Origin: Deinococcus carri
GTDB taxonomy: Bacteria > Deinococcota > Deinococci > Deinococcales > Deinococcaceae
Direction of reading: 5' to 3'
Assembly: GCF_039545055.1 (NCBI RefSeq)
Contig: NZ_BAABRP010000008.1
Location: 64,501 to 128,500 of the forward strand
Length of the DNA: 64,000 bases
The position numbers and the translations under genes were made by a program. This document shows positions 43,438 through 58,231 of the stretch, piece after piece; within the stretch, counting starts at the first letter, position 1, and each line of letters starts with the position of its first letter. The notes below the pieces were generated by a model. That model was not told the DNA's origin and made no database searches. It saw only the letters and a list, made by a program, of their open reading frames with translations.

Positions 43438-46131
43438 ATGCTGCTCAACCTCTGCCTGCTGATCAGTTGCGCGTTTCTGGTGAGTCTCACGTTCCGCGAG
43501 TGGCCGGTGCGCCCCCGCCTGAGCGAGGACGTGTTGCGGGTGGTGCTGGCGGCGCTGATCATCTGCCTGCTGATGGTCTATTCCACGCCCTTCGGGGCCT
43601 TCAGGGTGGACCTGCGTTTCGTGGTGGTCGCGCTGGTGACGCTGCGCTATGGGGTGGGCGTGGGCGCGCTGGCGTTTTTGCCGGCGCTGGCCCTGCGGTT
43701 TCTTGAAGACCATGTGGCGGCGGGTGTGGCGGCGGCCAACGGCCTGAGCGTGGTGCTGCTGACCGGGTTGATGCGCCCGCATGTGGTGGGAGCGCGCCTG
43801 AACCTGCGGCAGGTGTGGCTGGCCCCGGTCCCGTTTCTGGGGCTGAGCCTGGCGCTGCTGCTCACGCCGCAGGGCCGCGCCGTTTTTCCTGCTGTGTATC
43901 TGCCGGGGCTGTCGTTCAGCACGCTGGGTCTGGTGCTGGCGCTGGGGATTTTCCAGTCGCGGCTGCGGCTGCTGAGTCTGGCCCACCAGCTGCGCGCCGA
44001 GGCGCTCTCCGACCCCCTGACCGGGCTGGGCAACCGGCGGCGCTTCGACAACGACCTCACGGCGCTGGCGGCCGGCCATCAACTGGTCCTGCTCGACGTG
44101 GACCATTTCAAGGCCGTCAACGATCTGTACGGCCACGCGGCCGGCGACCGGGTGCTGGAACAACTGGGCCGGCTGCTGCGCGAGCAGGACCCGGCGCAGT
44201 TGCGCGCCTACCGCATCGGCGGCGAGGAATTCGCGCTGCTGGCCGGCACGGGGAGCGAGGCGCGGACCCGCGCCCTGATCGAGGAACTGCGCCGCCGTGT
44301 TCCGCAGGTTCTGGTGGGCTACACCGGCGTCACCCTGTCGGCAGGCATGAGCACCCGCTGTCCGGACGACACCCCGAGCGCCCTGTTCCAGCGTGCCGAT
44401 GAGGCCCTCTACCTCGCCAAGACGAATGGCCGCGACCGTCTGGTGGTCAGTGAGGCGGTGACGCGCCCCCCGGTCACGCCGGAAGCGGCGGCGGATGGCG
44501 GCGGGCCGCCGGTGCCGCTCACGCCGCTGCAACCCCGGCACTCGCTGTGGCGCGCGCTGAGAACCACCATCGCCCTGCTGAGCGAGCGGCGCACCCTCCG
44601 GGACGAGGACTGGCGCGAACTGCTGCACCTGGCGGTGGCGGCGGTGGACGGGGCCGAGGCCGGGTCACTGAGTATCCGCGAGGGCCGGACGTTTCGCATG
44701 TGTGCGGCCGTGGGCTTTGCGCCCGAATTGCTGGGCGTGCGGATGGACGAGGCGGCGCAGCTCCGCTGGTATGGCCGTTCCCGCGAGGAATGGCAGGCCG
44801 GGGCCGCCCGCATCCTGAAAAGCGACGAGCTGCGGCGCGTCTATGCGCGGGCCGACGAGGTGCTGTGGGACGCCGGCCCGGTGTTCGAGAGGGCCGGGCG
44901 GCGCAGCGAGATCCGCGCCGACCTCTGCTTTCCCGTGGTGCTGGGTGGCGAGGTGATCGCGCACCTGAACCTGGACAGCTTCACCTCCGAGGACGCCTTT
45001 ACCTGGCAGAGCGTGGAACTTGCGGGGCTGTTCGCGCAGCAGCTCGCGGCGCTGCTGCACCTTCAGGAGCGCTGGCGGGAACTGGAGCTGCTGGGCCAGC
45101 TCCACGCCAGACTGGGCGCGGACCCGCAGGGCCGGTCGGCCGAGGAGCAGCTCACCGAGACGGCCATCGACCTGCTGCACGCGGCCCAGGCCACCCTGTT
45201 GCGCTATGACCCGGCCGGCGACCAACTGGTGTCGGTCGCCACCGAGGGCACCTACCGGGAACTTGGCCCGGTGTCCCTGCCGCGCGGCCAGGGGCTGTCG
45301 TGGGAGGCGCTGGCGAGGGGGCAGGTGCTGCGTGTGGCGAACACAGGGGGGGATGGGCGCGTGTACCGCCGGGACCGGCTCGCGGGCGACGCGATGATGG
45401 CCGTGCCCCTGCTGAATGGCGAGCAGCAACCGCTGGGGGTCCTGATCCTGACCCGCGACGCGGCCCGGCCCTTTCTGCCGGACGACGAGAGCCTGGCCCT
45501 GCTCCTGGCGAGCGTGGCGACCCGGATGCTCGAACGGACCGCCTACATGGAGGGGTTGCGGGCCACGCTGGAAGCTGCCCTGACCACCCTGGGGGTCGCG
45601 CTGGAAACCCGCGATTTCGAGACGCAGGGGCACACCGAGCGGGTGCTGCGCTTTGCCGGGCGTTTCGGGGCTGCCCTGGGGCTGTCCGGGGACCGCCTGA
45701 CGGCCCTGCGCCACGGCGCGGTGCTGCACGACATCGGCAAACTGGGGATTCCCGATACGGTGCTGCTCAAGCCCGGTGCCCTGACCCCTGAGGAGCGTCA
45801 GGTGGTCGAGGGCCACGCGGCGCTCGGGGCCACGCTGGCCGCCCGCATTCCCTTTCTGCACCCCGAGGCCCACGGCGTGATCCGCTCGCACCACGAACGC
45901 TGGGACGGCCGGGGCTACCCCGACGGCCTGCGCGGTGAGGACATTCCCCTGCTGGCCCGCCTGTTCGCGCTGTGCGACGTGTACGACGCGCTGGTGAGTA
46001 CCCGGCCCTACAAGCAGGCCATGCCGCCCGAACAGGCCCTCGGCATCCTGCGCGCCGGGCGCGGCACGCAGTTCGACCCCGAACTGACCGACCTGTTCGA
46101 GCGGTTGTGGCACGCGGGCGCGTTTCGCTGA
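43438..46131 (+). CDS. Membrane GGDEF - GAF - HD-GYP protein (c-di-GMP turnover)
   Basis: 897 aa. About five to six N-terminal membrane helices (1-180) resemble 5TMR-LYT sensors. A GGDEF domain (about 185-345) has an intact active site (YRIGGEEFALL) and substrate segment DPLTGLGNRRRFD. Two GAF-like domains (about 375-530 and 545-690) follow. The C-terminal HD-GYP domain (about 700-890) has HDIGKLGIPD and HHERWDGRGYPDGL. Both synthesis and hydrolysis of cyclic di-GMP are therefore possible, with sensing by the membrane and GAF parts. The start is preceded by GGAG at 9 bases. Confidence 0.9.
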   Translation: MLLNLCLLISCAFLVSLTFREWPVRPRLSEDVLRVVLAALIICLLMVYSTPFGAFRVDLRFVVVALVTLRYGVGVGALAFLPALALRFLEDHVAAGVAAANGLSVVLLTGLMRPHVVGARLNLRQVWLAPVPFLGLSLALLLTPQGRAVFPAVYLPGLSFSTLGLVLALGIFQSRLRLLSLAHQLRAEALSDPLTGLGNRRRFDNDLTALAAGHQLVLLDVDHFKAVNDLYGHAAGDRVLEQLGRLLREQDPAQLRAYRIGGEEFALLAGTGSEARTRALIEELRRRVPQVLVGYTGVTLSAGMSTRCPDDTPSALFQRADEALYLAKTNGRDRLVVSEAVTRPPVTPEAAADGGGPPVPLTPLQPRHSLWRALRTTIALLSERRTLRDEDWRELLHLAVAAVDGAEAGSLSIREGRTFRMCAAVGFAPELLGVRMDEAAQLRWYGRSREEWQAGAARILKSDELRRVYARADEVLWDAGPVFERAGRRSEIRADLCFPVVLGGEVIAHLNLDSFTSEDAFTWQSVELAGLFAQQLAALLHLQERWRELELLGQLHARLGADPQGRSAEEQLTETAIDLLHAAQATLLRYDPAGDQLVSVATEGTYRELGPVSLPRGQGLSWEALARGQVLRVANTGGDGRVYRRDRLAGDAMMAVPLLNGEQQPLGVLILTRDAARPFLPDDESLALLLASVATRMLERTAYMEGLRATLEAALTTLGVALETRDFETQGHTERVLRFAGRFGAALGLSGDRLTALRHGAVLHDIGKLGIPDTVLLKPGALTPEERQVVEGHAALGATLAARIPFLHPEAHGVIRSHHERWDGRGYPDGLRGEDIPLLARLFALCDVYDALVSTRPYKQAMPPEQALGILRAGRGTQFDPELTDLFERLWHAGAFR

Positions 46132-46179
46132 GGGCGGCTGGCGCAGGACACCGCCGCGCAGAACGGCTCAGCCCTGCCC

Positions 46180-46596
<417 letters not shown>

Positions 46597-46616
46597 CTGT
46601 CCTCCTCCTGCTGGCC

Positions 46617-47795
<1,179 letters not shown>

Positions 47796-47911
47796 GCCTC
47801 AGTCTACGCCCGGCTTCCTGCAAAAAGGCGGCAGGAAGGGTCAAAGGGTCGGACGGCTCAGGGGCGGCGTGGCGGCGGCGGTTCTGCGGCCGGGCCGCCT
47901 GACTTTCCCCC

Positions 47912-47970
47912 AGGACGGCGCTCCGTTGCGTTGCCGCAGGTCTCAGGCGTCCACTCCACTGCGCCCCGCC
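47912..47970. repeat. Possible degraded partial copy of the 123-bp repeat (reverse orientation)
   Basis: AGGACGGCGCTCCGTTGCG, then TTGCCGC and ACTCCACT, parallel the reverse complement of the right half of copies A and B with several substitutions and small gaps. The left half is not recognisable. Confidence 0.45.
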
Positions 47971-48035
47971 CCAAGGTGAACCCGTTTGAGCCGCGCCTCA
48001 GCAACTTTTCTGCCCCGGATGCCGTAATGGAGGGT

Positions 48036-48251
48036 ATGAAGAAGACCAGTTCGCGCGGCAGCAAGTTCAGCAAATGGATGGTCTACGCGCCCATCGCCCT
48101 GGAAGTGATCAGCCTGGCGCGCCGCCGTCAGCAGGCCAAACGCGGCAAGTACACCAAGCTCCGCAAGCGCGACCGTGCCCTCGACTTCCTGCTGGGGCAG
48201 GCCGAGCGCCGCCTGGGCGGGAAACAGAAGACCCGCCGCCGCTGGTTCTGA
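48036..48251 (+). CDS. Small highly basic hypothetical protein, 71 aa
   Basis: Starts MKKTSSRGSKFSKWMVYAPI. It has a short hydrophobic patch (VYAPIALEVISLA) and a Lys/Arg-rich remainder (RRRQQAKRGKYTKLRKRDR, GGKQKTRRRWF). GGAGGG precedes the ATG very closely (2 bases); an in-frame ATG at 48027 is an alternative start. The charge suggests nucleic acid or membrane surface binding, but no family was recognised. Confidence 0.6.
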   Translation: MKKTSSRGSKFSKWMVYAPIALEVISLARRRQQAKRGKYTKLRKRDRALDFLLGQAERRLGGKQKTRRRWF

Positions 48252-48375
48252 TACCAACTTAAGGTGAGTCGTAGACGAACCCGAGCGGAGCGAGAGTAAG
48301 AAAATACCAGCTTGCGGCGATGGAAGAACATCCGGTGTTTTGTCCGGATGTTCTGGAATCAGAGCAAGTTGGTAT
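48251..48375. mobile_element. 125-bp MITE-like element with 10-bp perfect terminal inverted repeats
   Basis: ATACCAACTT (48251-48260) and AAGTTGGTAT (48366-48375) are exact inverted repeats. Inside lies a perfect 10-bp hairpin, GAACATCCGG/CCGGATGTTC (48326-48335, 48344-48353). No ORF is within. The left end coincides with the stop codon of the small basic protein. It could instead be a long terminator structure. Confidence 0.55.
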
Positions 48376-48482
48376 GACCCGTTCTGCTCCCCTCACACGC
48401 CCCTGCTCCTGGCGGGGGCGTTCGTCTGTCCCGGTCCGCCGAACTTTCCTGAACCGTACAGTTTGCTGACTGTTGGGCTAGC

Positions 48483-48488
48483 TAGAGT
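48483..48488 (+). promoter_or_regulatory. -10 box of the DAO-type oxidoreductase gene
   Basis: TAGAGT, 8 bases before the ATG at 48497; no Shine-Dalgarno sequence lies between. Confidence 0.55.
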
Positions 48489-48496
48489 CGGGACCT

Positions 48497-49702
48497 ATGG
48501 ACCTCCGCAGCGGCACGGCCTACTGGCCCCTCAAGAACGGCCTGATGCACACCTATCCGCCCCTCACGGCAGACGAGCGCGCCGACGTGCTGGTGATCGG
48601 CGCGGGCATTACCGGGGCGCTGCTGGCCGACGCCCTGACGGGGGCGGGGCTGGACGTGGTGGTGCTGGACCGCCGCGACGCGGCTTTCGGCAGCACCAGT
48701 GCCAGCACCGCGCTGCTGCAATACGAGATTGATACCCACTTGGTGGACCTGCGGCGCATGATTGGCCGGGGTGACGCCGACCGGGCCTATCAGCTCTGCC
48801 GCGAGGCCATCGACCTGACAGAGGCCCTGACGCGCGAACTGCCTGACGATTGCGGCTTTCTGCGGCCCGGCAGCCTCTACTACGCTTCCCGCCGCCGCGA
48901 CGTGCGGACGCTGCGTGAGGAATGCGCAGCCCGCGCGCAGGCCGGGCTGGAGGTGGAGTTCCTGGACGCGCGGGAGGTCAGGGAACGCTTCGGCCTCGGT
49001 GCGCCCGCCGCCCTGTTCAGCCCGGCGGGGGCGGCGGTGGACCCCTACCGCCTCGCGCAGCATCTGCTGGGGCGTGCCCGTTCACGCGGTGCGCGTGTCC
49101 ACGACCGGACCGAGGTGACCCGGCTGGACGAGGAAGACCAGGGGTACACAGCCCACACGGACCGGGGCGTGCGGGTGCGGGCTGGGCACGTGGTGGTCGC
49201 CGCCGGGTACGAGGCGGAACGCTTTGCCGGGAAGCAGCTCGCGCAGCTCAGGAACAGTTACGCCCTGGTGACCGAACCACTCGCGCAGGGGCAGCAGCCC
49301 TGGCCGACCGGCTGCCTGCTGTGGGAAACCGCCCGCCCCTACCTGTATGCCCGCACCACCCCCGACGGCCGCGTCCTGGTCGGCGGCGAGGACGACCCCC
49401 ACCACAACCCGGCCCGCCGCGACCGCGCCCTGCCGGGCAAGCAGCGCCGCCTGGAGCGCAAGCTGGAGCGGCTGCTGCCCGGCCTGGAGACAGAAGTCGC
49501 CTACGCCTGGGCGGGCACCTTCGGCGAGACGAAGGACGGTCTGGCCTACATCGGACCGAAGCCGGGCAGCCCCTGCCTGCTGTTCGCGCTGGGCTACGGG
49601 GGCAATGGCATCACCTACAGCGTGCAGGCCGCGCGGCTGCTGACCGACCGCATCCTGGGGCGGCCCGCGCCAGACCTGAGGATCTTCCGCCTGGACCGCT
49701 GA
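48497..49702 (+). CDS. FAD-dependent oxidoreductase, DAO family
   Basis: 401 aa. The N-terminal FAD motif VLVIGAGITGALLADALTGAG (near residues 34-54) is preceded by YWPLKNGL, a pattern of the DadA/glycine-oxidase-like DAO group. GSTSASTALLQYEID, the AGHVVVAAGYEAE strand and the C-terminal LFALGYGGNGITYSVQAARLL are family features. It would oxidise an amine or amino acid with FAD. The substrate is unknown and no amino acid genes are adjacent. Confidence 0.87.
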   Translation: MDLRSGTAYWPLKNGLMHTYPPLTADERADVLVIGAGITGALLADALTGAGLDVVVLDRRDAAFGSTSASTALLQYEIDTHLVDLRRMIGRGDADRAYQLCREAIDLTEALTRELPDDCGFLRPGSLYYASRRRDVRTLREECAARAQAGLEVEFLDAREVRERFGLGAPAALFSPAGAAVDPYRLAQHLLGRARSRGARVHDRTEVTRLDEEDQGYTAHTDRGVRVRAGHVVVAAGYEAERFAGKQLAQLRNSYALVTEPLAQGQQPWPTGCLLWETARPYLYARTTPDGRVLVGGEDDPHHNPARRDRALPGKQRRLERKLERLLPGLETEVAYAWAGTFGETKDGLAYIGPKPGSPCLLFALGYGGNGITYSVQAARLLTDRILGRPAPDLRIFRLDR

Positions 49703-49740
49703 AAAGGGTGCGGGGCAGGGTCGCGGCGGGCCTGGTCTGC

Positions 49741-51081
49741 TCAGTTCGCGGCGTTCTTCACGAACAGCACGCCGTCCGTGAGGGGCAGGTCTTGCGCGGC
49801 CAGGGGGAAATAGCCGGCGCGGGGAGGAACGTCCGTTCTTCTGGTCAGATCCTGGGGGAGTGCGGTGGTCAGTTCCCGGGAGGCCACCAGGGACACCGGG
49901 CCGGCGAGGTTCATCAGCACACCTTGCAAGGTGTCCGGGCCAGGTTCCTCGATGCCTTTTGCGGGCGCTGCGCCGAGGTCGCTGGCGATAAAGGCGTACT
50001 GCTGGCCGAGGCGCAGGCTGACATGCGCTCCCGCGCTCCACCACTCCAGGCGCGTCTCTCCCATCCTCATCGTGCTGATGTTGCGTTGCAAGTGGGCGTT
50101 GTGGGCAAACACCAGAGTCGGCCCACGCTCCTGCTCACGCTCGGCCAGGTCGCTGAGATGGTCGGCCATCAGCAGGTCACGCAGCGCCAGCATTCGCGCC
50201 ACGCGGTTGGGCGCGGGGTCGGCAAGCACGGCGTGGTAAAGCAGCAGGCCCGTCGCCGTGCGGGCATGTAGCCTCGCTTCCCAGAACTCCGGTTGTGCAG
50301 CCAGTCCCGGCGTTTCGGTTCGCAGGAGGGTGCAAAGGTCGTCGGCCAGCCACCGGAGTTGCCGCGCTTCCCCGCTGTTGCCGATGGACTCCGCCGCGTC
50401 CATTCCTGCCGCCGGATTGGTCCAGCGGGTGTCTTCACCGCAGAGCTGTTCCAGGGTGGCCGTGTCCACGGGCAACTTGCCCAGATGTGCGGTCAGGAAC
50501 GCGTGCAGGGCGAGCAGGCTGGCACGCGGGCTGGCCGCCCACAGATTCTCCAGGGGCGCGTCGAAGCCGTAGAAGCGCAGGTGGTCGGCAGGGTTGCGAC
50601 CCGCATTGAAGTCCCTCATCCACTCGACCAGTTCCCGGTTGGCCTTCACGGCACCGAAGCCATGGCTGAAGCCCGTCTGCATGACTTCCTCCAGGGCGGT
50701 ACTCAGAAAGGTTGCCGAACCTTTCTGAGCCGAACGGAGTGAGAAGCCGTGATGAGGGCGGCGCGCAGTGGAGTTGCCGCCCAGGACACGCGGCAACGTA
50801 ACGGAGTGCCGCCCTGGGGTGCCCTGGCCCGACGTGACGTGGGCATTCACCCGCTGCCCGGCGATGATGTCACTTTCAAGGGCGATGGAACGGAAGCCGT
50901 GATCCTCGACCAGGATGCGGAAAAGACGGTTGCGCCAGGCCGGGAAGGCGTCGAGGAGATGTGTCGGTTCTCCCAGGGCGAGGAGTTGAGGCCTGGCGGG
51001 CAGGGTGCCCAGAAATGCAGCGACGGCGGGACGCGGCTCGGTCAGGTCCCAGCCGGTCTGAAGCGGGTGTTGCTCTGGCAT
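49741..51081 (-). CDS. Erythromycin-esterase-like protein interrupted in frame by a 123-bp repeat
   Basis: 446 aa from the ATG at 51081 (GGAG 7 bases upstream). Erythromycin esterase family features are LLALGEPTHLLDAFPAWR (catalytic Glu/His region), FRSIALESD, GFGAVKANRELVEWMRDFN, RFYGFDAPLEN and VFAHNAHLQRN. Such enzymes open macrolide rings or hydrolyse related esters. Residues about 89-130 are encoded exactly by the dispersed repeat at 50693-50815 and have no place in the family; joining the flanks gives GTPEEVM. The enzyme may still fold with an extra surface loop, or it may be inactive. Confidence 0.85.
   Translation of the reverse strand: MPEQHPLQTGWDLTEPRPAVAAFLGTLPARPQLLALGEPTHLLDAFPAWRNRLFRILVEDHGFRSIALESDIIAGQRVNAHVTSGQGTPGRHSVTLPRVLGGNSTARRPHHGFSLRSAQKGSATFLSTALEEVMQTGFSHGFGAVKANRELVEWMRDFNAGRNPADHLRFYGFDAPLENLWAASPRASLLALHAFLTAHLGKLPVDTATLEQLCGEDTRWTNPAAGMDAAESIGNSGEARQLRWLADDLCTLLRTETPGLAAQPEFWEARLHARTATGLLLYHAVLADPAPNRVARMLALRDLLMADHLSDLAEREQERGPTLVFAHNAHLQRNISTMRMGETRLEWWSAGAHVSLRLGQQYAFIASDLGAAPAKGIEEPGPDTLQGVLMNLAGPVSLVASRELTTALPQDLTRRTDVPPRAGYFPLAAQDLPLTDGVLFVKNAAN
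50693..50815. mobile_element. 123-bp dispersed repeat, copy B (inside a coding gene)
   Basis: Begins AGGGCGGTACTC and ends GAGTGCCGCCCT. The hairpin AGAAAGGTT/AACCTTTCT at the left is a perfect 9-bp stem, and GTTGCCGC/GCGGCAAC lies at the right. It has the same length as copy A (39309-39431) with about 16 differences. Read on the minus strand it supplies 41 codons without stops. No target duplication is obvious. Confidence 0.87.
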
Positions 51082-51176
51082 GATCTGCTCCTTTGCCACA
51101 GGGCGCGCCCGCTCTGGCTCATTCATCGTTACTGTGAACTATGTGAGGATCCTTACGGGATTGGCTTCATTTAGCC

Positions 51177-53729
<2,553 letters not shown>

Positions 53730-53782
53730 AAAGACCTCCTGGAGTGGGTGCTCCCCCCATTCTGCCCCACCGCGCAGGTCGG

Positions 53783-53788
53783 TACACT
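53783..53788 (+). promoter_or_regulatory. -10 box of the mocA-like gene
   Basis: TACACT, 6 bases before the ATG at 53795, divergent from the coxG-like operon (68-bp gap). Confidence 0.55.
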
Positions 53789-53794
53789 CCAGAC

Positions 53795-54475
53795 ATGCAC
53801 GAATCTCCCGCCGGTCCCGTCGCAGGCGTGCTGCTCGCCGCTGGCCGGGGCACCCGGATGGGGAAGCCCAAGCAGCTCGTCCCCCTGCATGGGCTGCCGC
53901 TGGTGCGCCACGCCGCGCTCGCGCTCGCCGGGGGAGGCTTCGACGTTCTCCTGGCGGTGGCTCCACCGGGCGAGGTGGGGGAGGGAGTGCGGGCGGCGCT
54001 GGTGGACCTCCCCTTCACCTTTGCCGAGAATCCGGACCCAGCGCGGGGCCTCGCCAGTTCCTTCCGCGTCGCCGTGAACGCCCTGCCACCCGGTGTGGCC
54101 GCTGCCCACTTCGCGCTGGCCGACATGCCGCTGCTGACTTCTGAGGTTCACGCGCGCCTGCGGGCCGCCTTCCGCGAGACGGGCGCACCCCTGGTGCTGG
54201 CCGAGTATGGCGACCGGGAAGGAGAGGCCGTGCGCGCCCCGCCGCACCTGTTCCGCGCCGACCTGTTGCCCTCCCTGCGCGAGCTGCCCGATGCCGACCA
54301 CGGGCCGCGTGGGTTGCTGCGGCAGCATGGGGGGGAGGCGGTCACGCTGCGGTTTCCCGCCGTTCTGCTGGTGGATGTGGATACGCCGGAGGAGTTGGGG
54401 CGGGTGGAGGGGCTTGGGCAGCCTGGGGCTGCCACCCCCCTCCCCAACCCTCCCCCCTTGCGGGGGAGGGAGTAA
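53795..54475 (+). CDS. MocA-like molybdenum cofactor cytidylyltransferase / nucleotidyltransferase
   Basis: 226 aa. The nucleotide-binding start VAGVLLAAGRGTRMGKPKQL (residues 9-28), GLPLVRHAA, and FALADMPLLTSEVHARL match the MobA/MocA NTP-transferase family. MocA attaches CMP to molybdopterin for xanthine-dehydrogenase-type enzymes, which fits the divergent coxG-D-E-like genes. The last 15 residues are encoded by a C-rich direct/inverted stretch and may be poorly conserved. Confidence 0.84.
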   Translation: MHESPAGPVAGVLLAAGRGTRMGKPKQLVPLHGLPLVRHAALALAGGGFDVLLAVAPPGEVGEGVRAALVDLPFTFAENPDPARGLASSFRVAVNALPPGVAAAHFALADMPLLTSEVHARLRAAFRETGAPLVLAEYGDREGEAVRAPPHLFRADLLPSLRELPDADHGPRGLLRQHGGEAVTLRFPAVLLVDVDTPEELGRVEGLGQPGAATPLPNPPPLRGRE

Positions 54476-54479
54476 AAGC

Positions 54480-55405
54480 TCAAGGGTGCAGATGCCCCTC
54501 GTGGCCCGCGTGGACGCCCTCCGGTTCCACCTGCACCGTCGTATGTTCGATGCCGTAACGTTCCGCGACCTCATGCACCTGGGGCAGCAGGCCAGCCGGG
54601 GCCTCGGCGCTGACGAGGTGGGCGGTGAGGTTGTTTTGGCTGCTGGTGACGCTCCAGACGTGCAGATCGTGGACCTCCTGCACGCCGGGCAGGGCGCGCA
54701 GATCCGAGCGCAGGGCGTCCAGGTCGAGGCCCTCCGGCACGCCTTCGAGCAGCACGTTCACGCTGGACTTGAGCAGTGTCCAGGTGCGCGGCAGCACCCA
54801 CAGGCCGATCAGGGCACCCAGCACCGGGTCCACCCAGGTCAGGCCGGTGAAGCGGATGATCAGCGCCCCGGCGATGACGGCTACCGACCCCAGCAGGTCG
54901 CCCAGGACTTCCAGGTACGCCGACTTCACGTTCAGGCTGCCCCCCGCGCCCCCGGCCAGGATGCGCGCGCTGATGAGGTTCACGAGGAGACCCAGCACCG
55001 CCACGATCAGCATGGGCGTGGTCTGCACCGCCACCGGCTCCCGCAGCCGCCCATACGCCTCCACCAGAATATAGATGCCGATGGCGAAGAGCGCCCCGGC
55101 ATTTAGCGCCGCCGCCAGAATCTCGGTCCGGCGGTAGCCGAAGGTGCGCTTGCGGTCGGCGGGCCGCTCCCCCAGGCGGATGGCAAACAGCGAGAGGGCC
55201 AGCGCCGCCACGTCGGTGAGCATGTGCCCAGCGTCCGAGAGCAGCGCGAGGCTGCCCGACACGAAAGCGTAGACGACCTCCACCACCAGAAACGCGCCCG
55301 TGAGCAGCAGCGCCATGCGGAGCTGCCGGGCGCTGGCATTCGCCCCGTGGTTGTGCCCCCCCTGGCTGTGCCCCCCGTGCTCCTCGTGCCCGTGGCCGCG
55401 CTCGC

Positions 55406-55409
<4 letters not shown>
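54480..55409 (-). CDS. Cation diffusion facilitator family transporter (CzcD/ZitB type)
   Basis: 309 aa; exports Zn2+ or similar ions in exchange for protons. A His-rich N-terminus (GHGHEEHGGHSQGGHNHG) precedes six membrane helices; the metal site is seen as SDAGHMLTDVAALALS. In helix V the usual H-x-x-x-D is EVLGD, so Glu replaces His. A C-terminal cytoplasmic domain (VHDLHVWSVTS) and a His-rich tail follow. The GTG at 55409 overlaps the CHAD gene stop. Last gene of a four-gene overlapping operon. Confidence 0.9.
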
Positions 55410-57230
<1,821 letters not shown>

Positions 57231-57349
57231 GGGGGCAGTCTAGCCCGCCACCCCGGTGAGAAGGGCGCAGGCCAGGAAAGCCGCAACCCTACCCGCCAGA
57301 ACTCCGCCCCCTGCACCTTTTGGGCGACGGCCCTCTCACGCTGGCCCGC

Positions 57350-57355
57350 TACCTT
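57350..57355 (+). promoter_or_regulatory. -10 box of Tat-exported phosphoesterase gene
   Basis: TACCTT, 6 bases before the ATG at 57362; it sits in the 131-bp divergent gap next to the DUF3006-like operon. Confidence 0.5.
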
Positions 57356-57361
57356 GCGGGC

Positions 57362-58231
57362 ATGAGCACCGCTTCCCCCTCCCCGCACCTCACCCGTCGC
57401 CGGCTGCTGCGTGGCCTGCTGGGCGGCGGGCTGGCGGCCGGGGCGCTGGGCGGCGCGGGCTGGGCGCAGGCGGCCCGCTTCGGCACCGTGCGCGAGTCGC
57501 GGCGGCTGCCGGGGCTGCAAGCGCCGCTGCGGGTGGCTTTTCTGACCGACCTGCACTACGGCCTGTACGTCTTCGCGGGCCGGGTGCGGGCCTGGGTGGA
57601 CGCGGCCAACGCCGCACGCCCCGACCTGATCCTGCTCGGCGGGGACTTTCTGGACACCCGCGCCGGGGCGGACCCCGCGCCGCTGCTGACCGAACTCGCG
57701 CGGCTGCGGGCACCGCTGGGCGTCTACGGGGTGTGGGGCAACCACGATTACGGCAGCTTCGGGCAGGAGGAGGTGGGGCAGGACTGGCCGGCCCACCGCC
57801 AGAACCTCACCGCCGCCTTTGCCCGCGCGGGCATCGCGGTGCTGCGCAACACCGGGCAGGCCGTGCGCCCCGACCTATGGGTGGGCGGCGTGGACGACTT
57901 CATCTGCGGCCAGCCGGACGCCGCCGCCGCTCTCTCGGGGGCCGGGGAGCGGGCCACGCTGCTGCTGAGCCACAACCCCGACCTCCTCCCCGAGCTGCCC
58001 GGCCCGGTGGGGCTGGTCCTGTGCGGCCACACGCACGGCGGCCAGATCCGGCTGCCCCTGCTGGGTGCCCCGGTGGTGCCCAGCCGCTACGGCCAGCGCT
58101 ACGCGATGGGCTGGGTCACGGGTGCCTATGGCACGCCCGCCTACGTCAGCCGGGGCCTGGGCACCAGCGGGCTGCCCTTTCGCAACCTGTGCGAGCCGGA
58201 ACTTACCCTGCTGACCCTGCTGCCGGGATAG
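57362..58231 (+). CDS. Tat-exported metallophosphoesterase (YkuE/YaeI-like)
   Basis: 289 aa. A twin-arginine signal ([19 protein letters not shown], cleaved near AQA) precedes a calcineurin-like fold with [41 protein letters not shown] and [13 protein letters not shown]. Homologs act on lipid or nucleotide phosphates outside the cytoplasm. Its 3-prime end overlaps the convergent HD-GYP gene by 29 bases. Confidence 0.88.
   Translation: MSTASPSPHLTRRRLLRGLLGGGLAAGALGGAGWAQAARFGTVRESRRLPGLQAPLRVAFLTDLHYGLYVFAGRVRAWVDAANAARPDLILLGGDFLDTRAGADPAPLLTELARLRAPLGVYGVWGNHDYGSFGQEEVGQDWPAHRQNLTAAFARAGIAVLRNTGQAVRPDLWVGGVDDFICGQPDAAAALSGAGERATLLLSHNPDLLPELPGPVGLVLCGHTHGGQIRLPLLGAPVVPSRYGQRYAMGWVTGAYGTPAYVSRGLGTSGLPFRNLCEPELTLLTLLPG

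Noticed and set aside
46137..46178. AGGGCGG, CAGGACAC and AACGG in the gap after the GGDEF/HD-GYP gene considered as another copy of the 123-bp repeat
   Set aside because: Only scattered short matches in a 48-bp gap; order and spacing do not hold up in alignment by eye.
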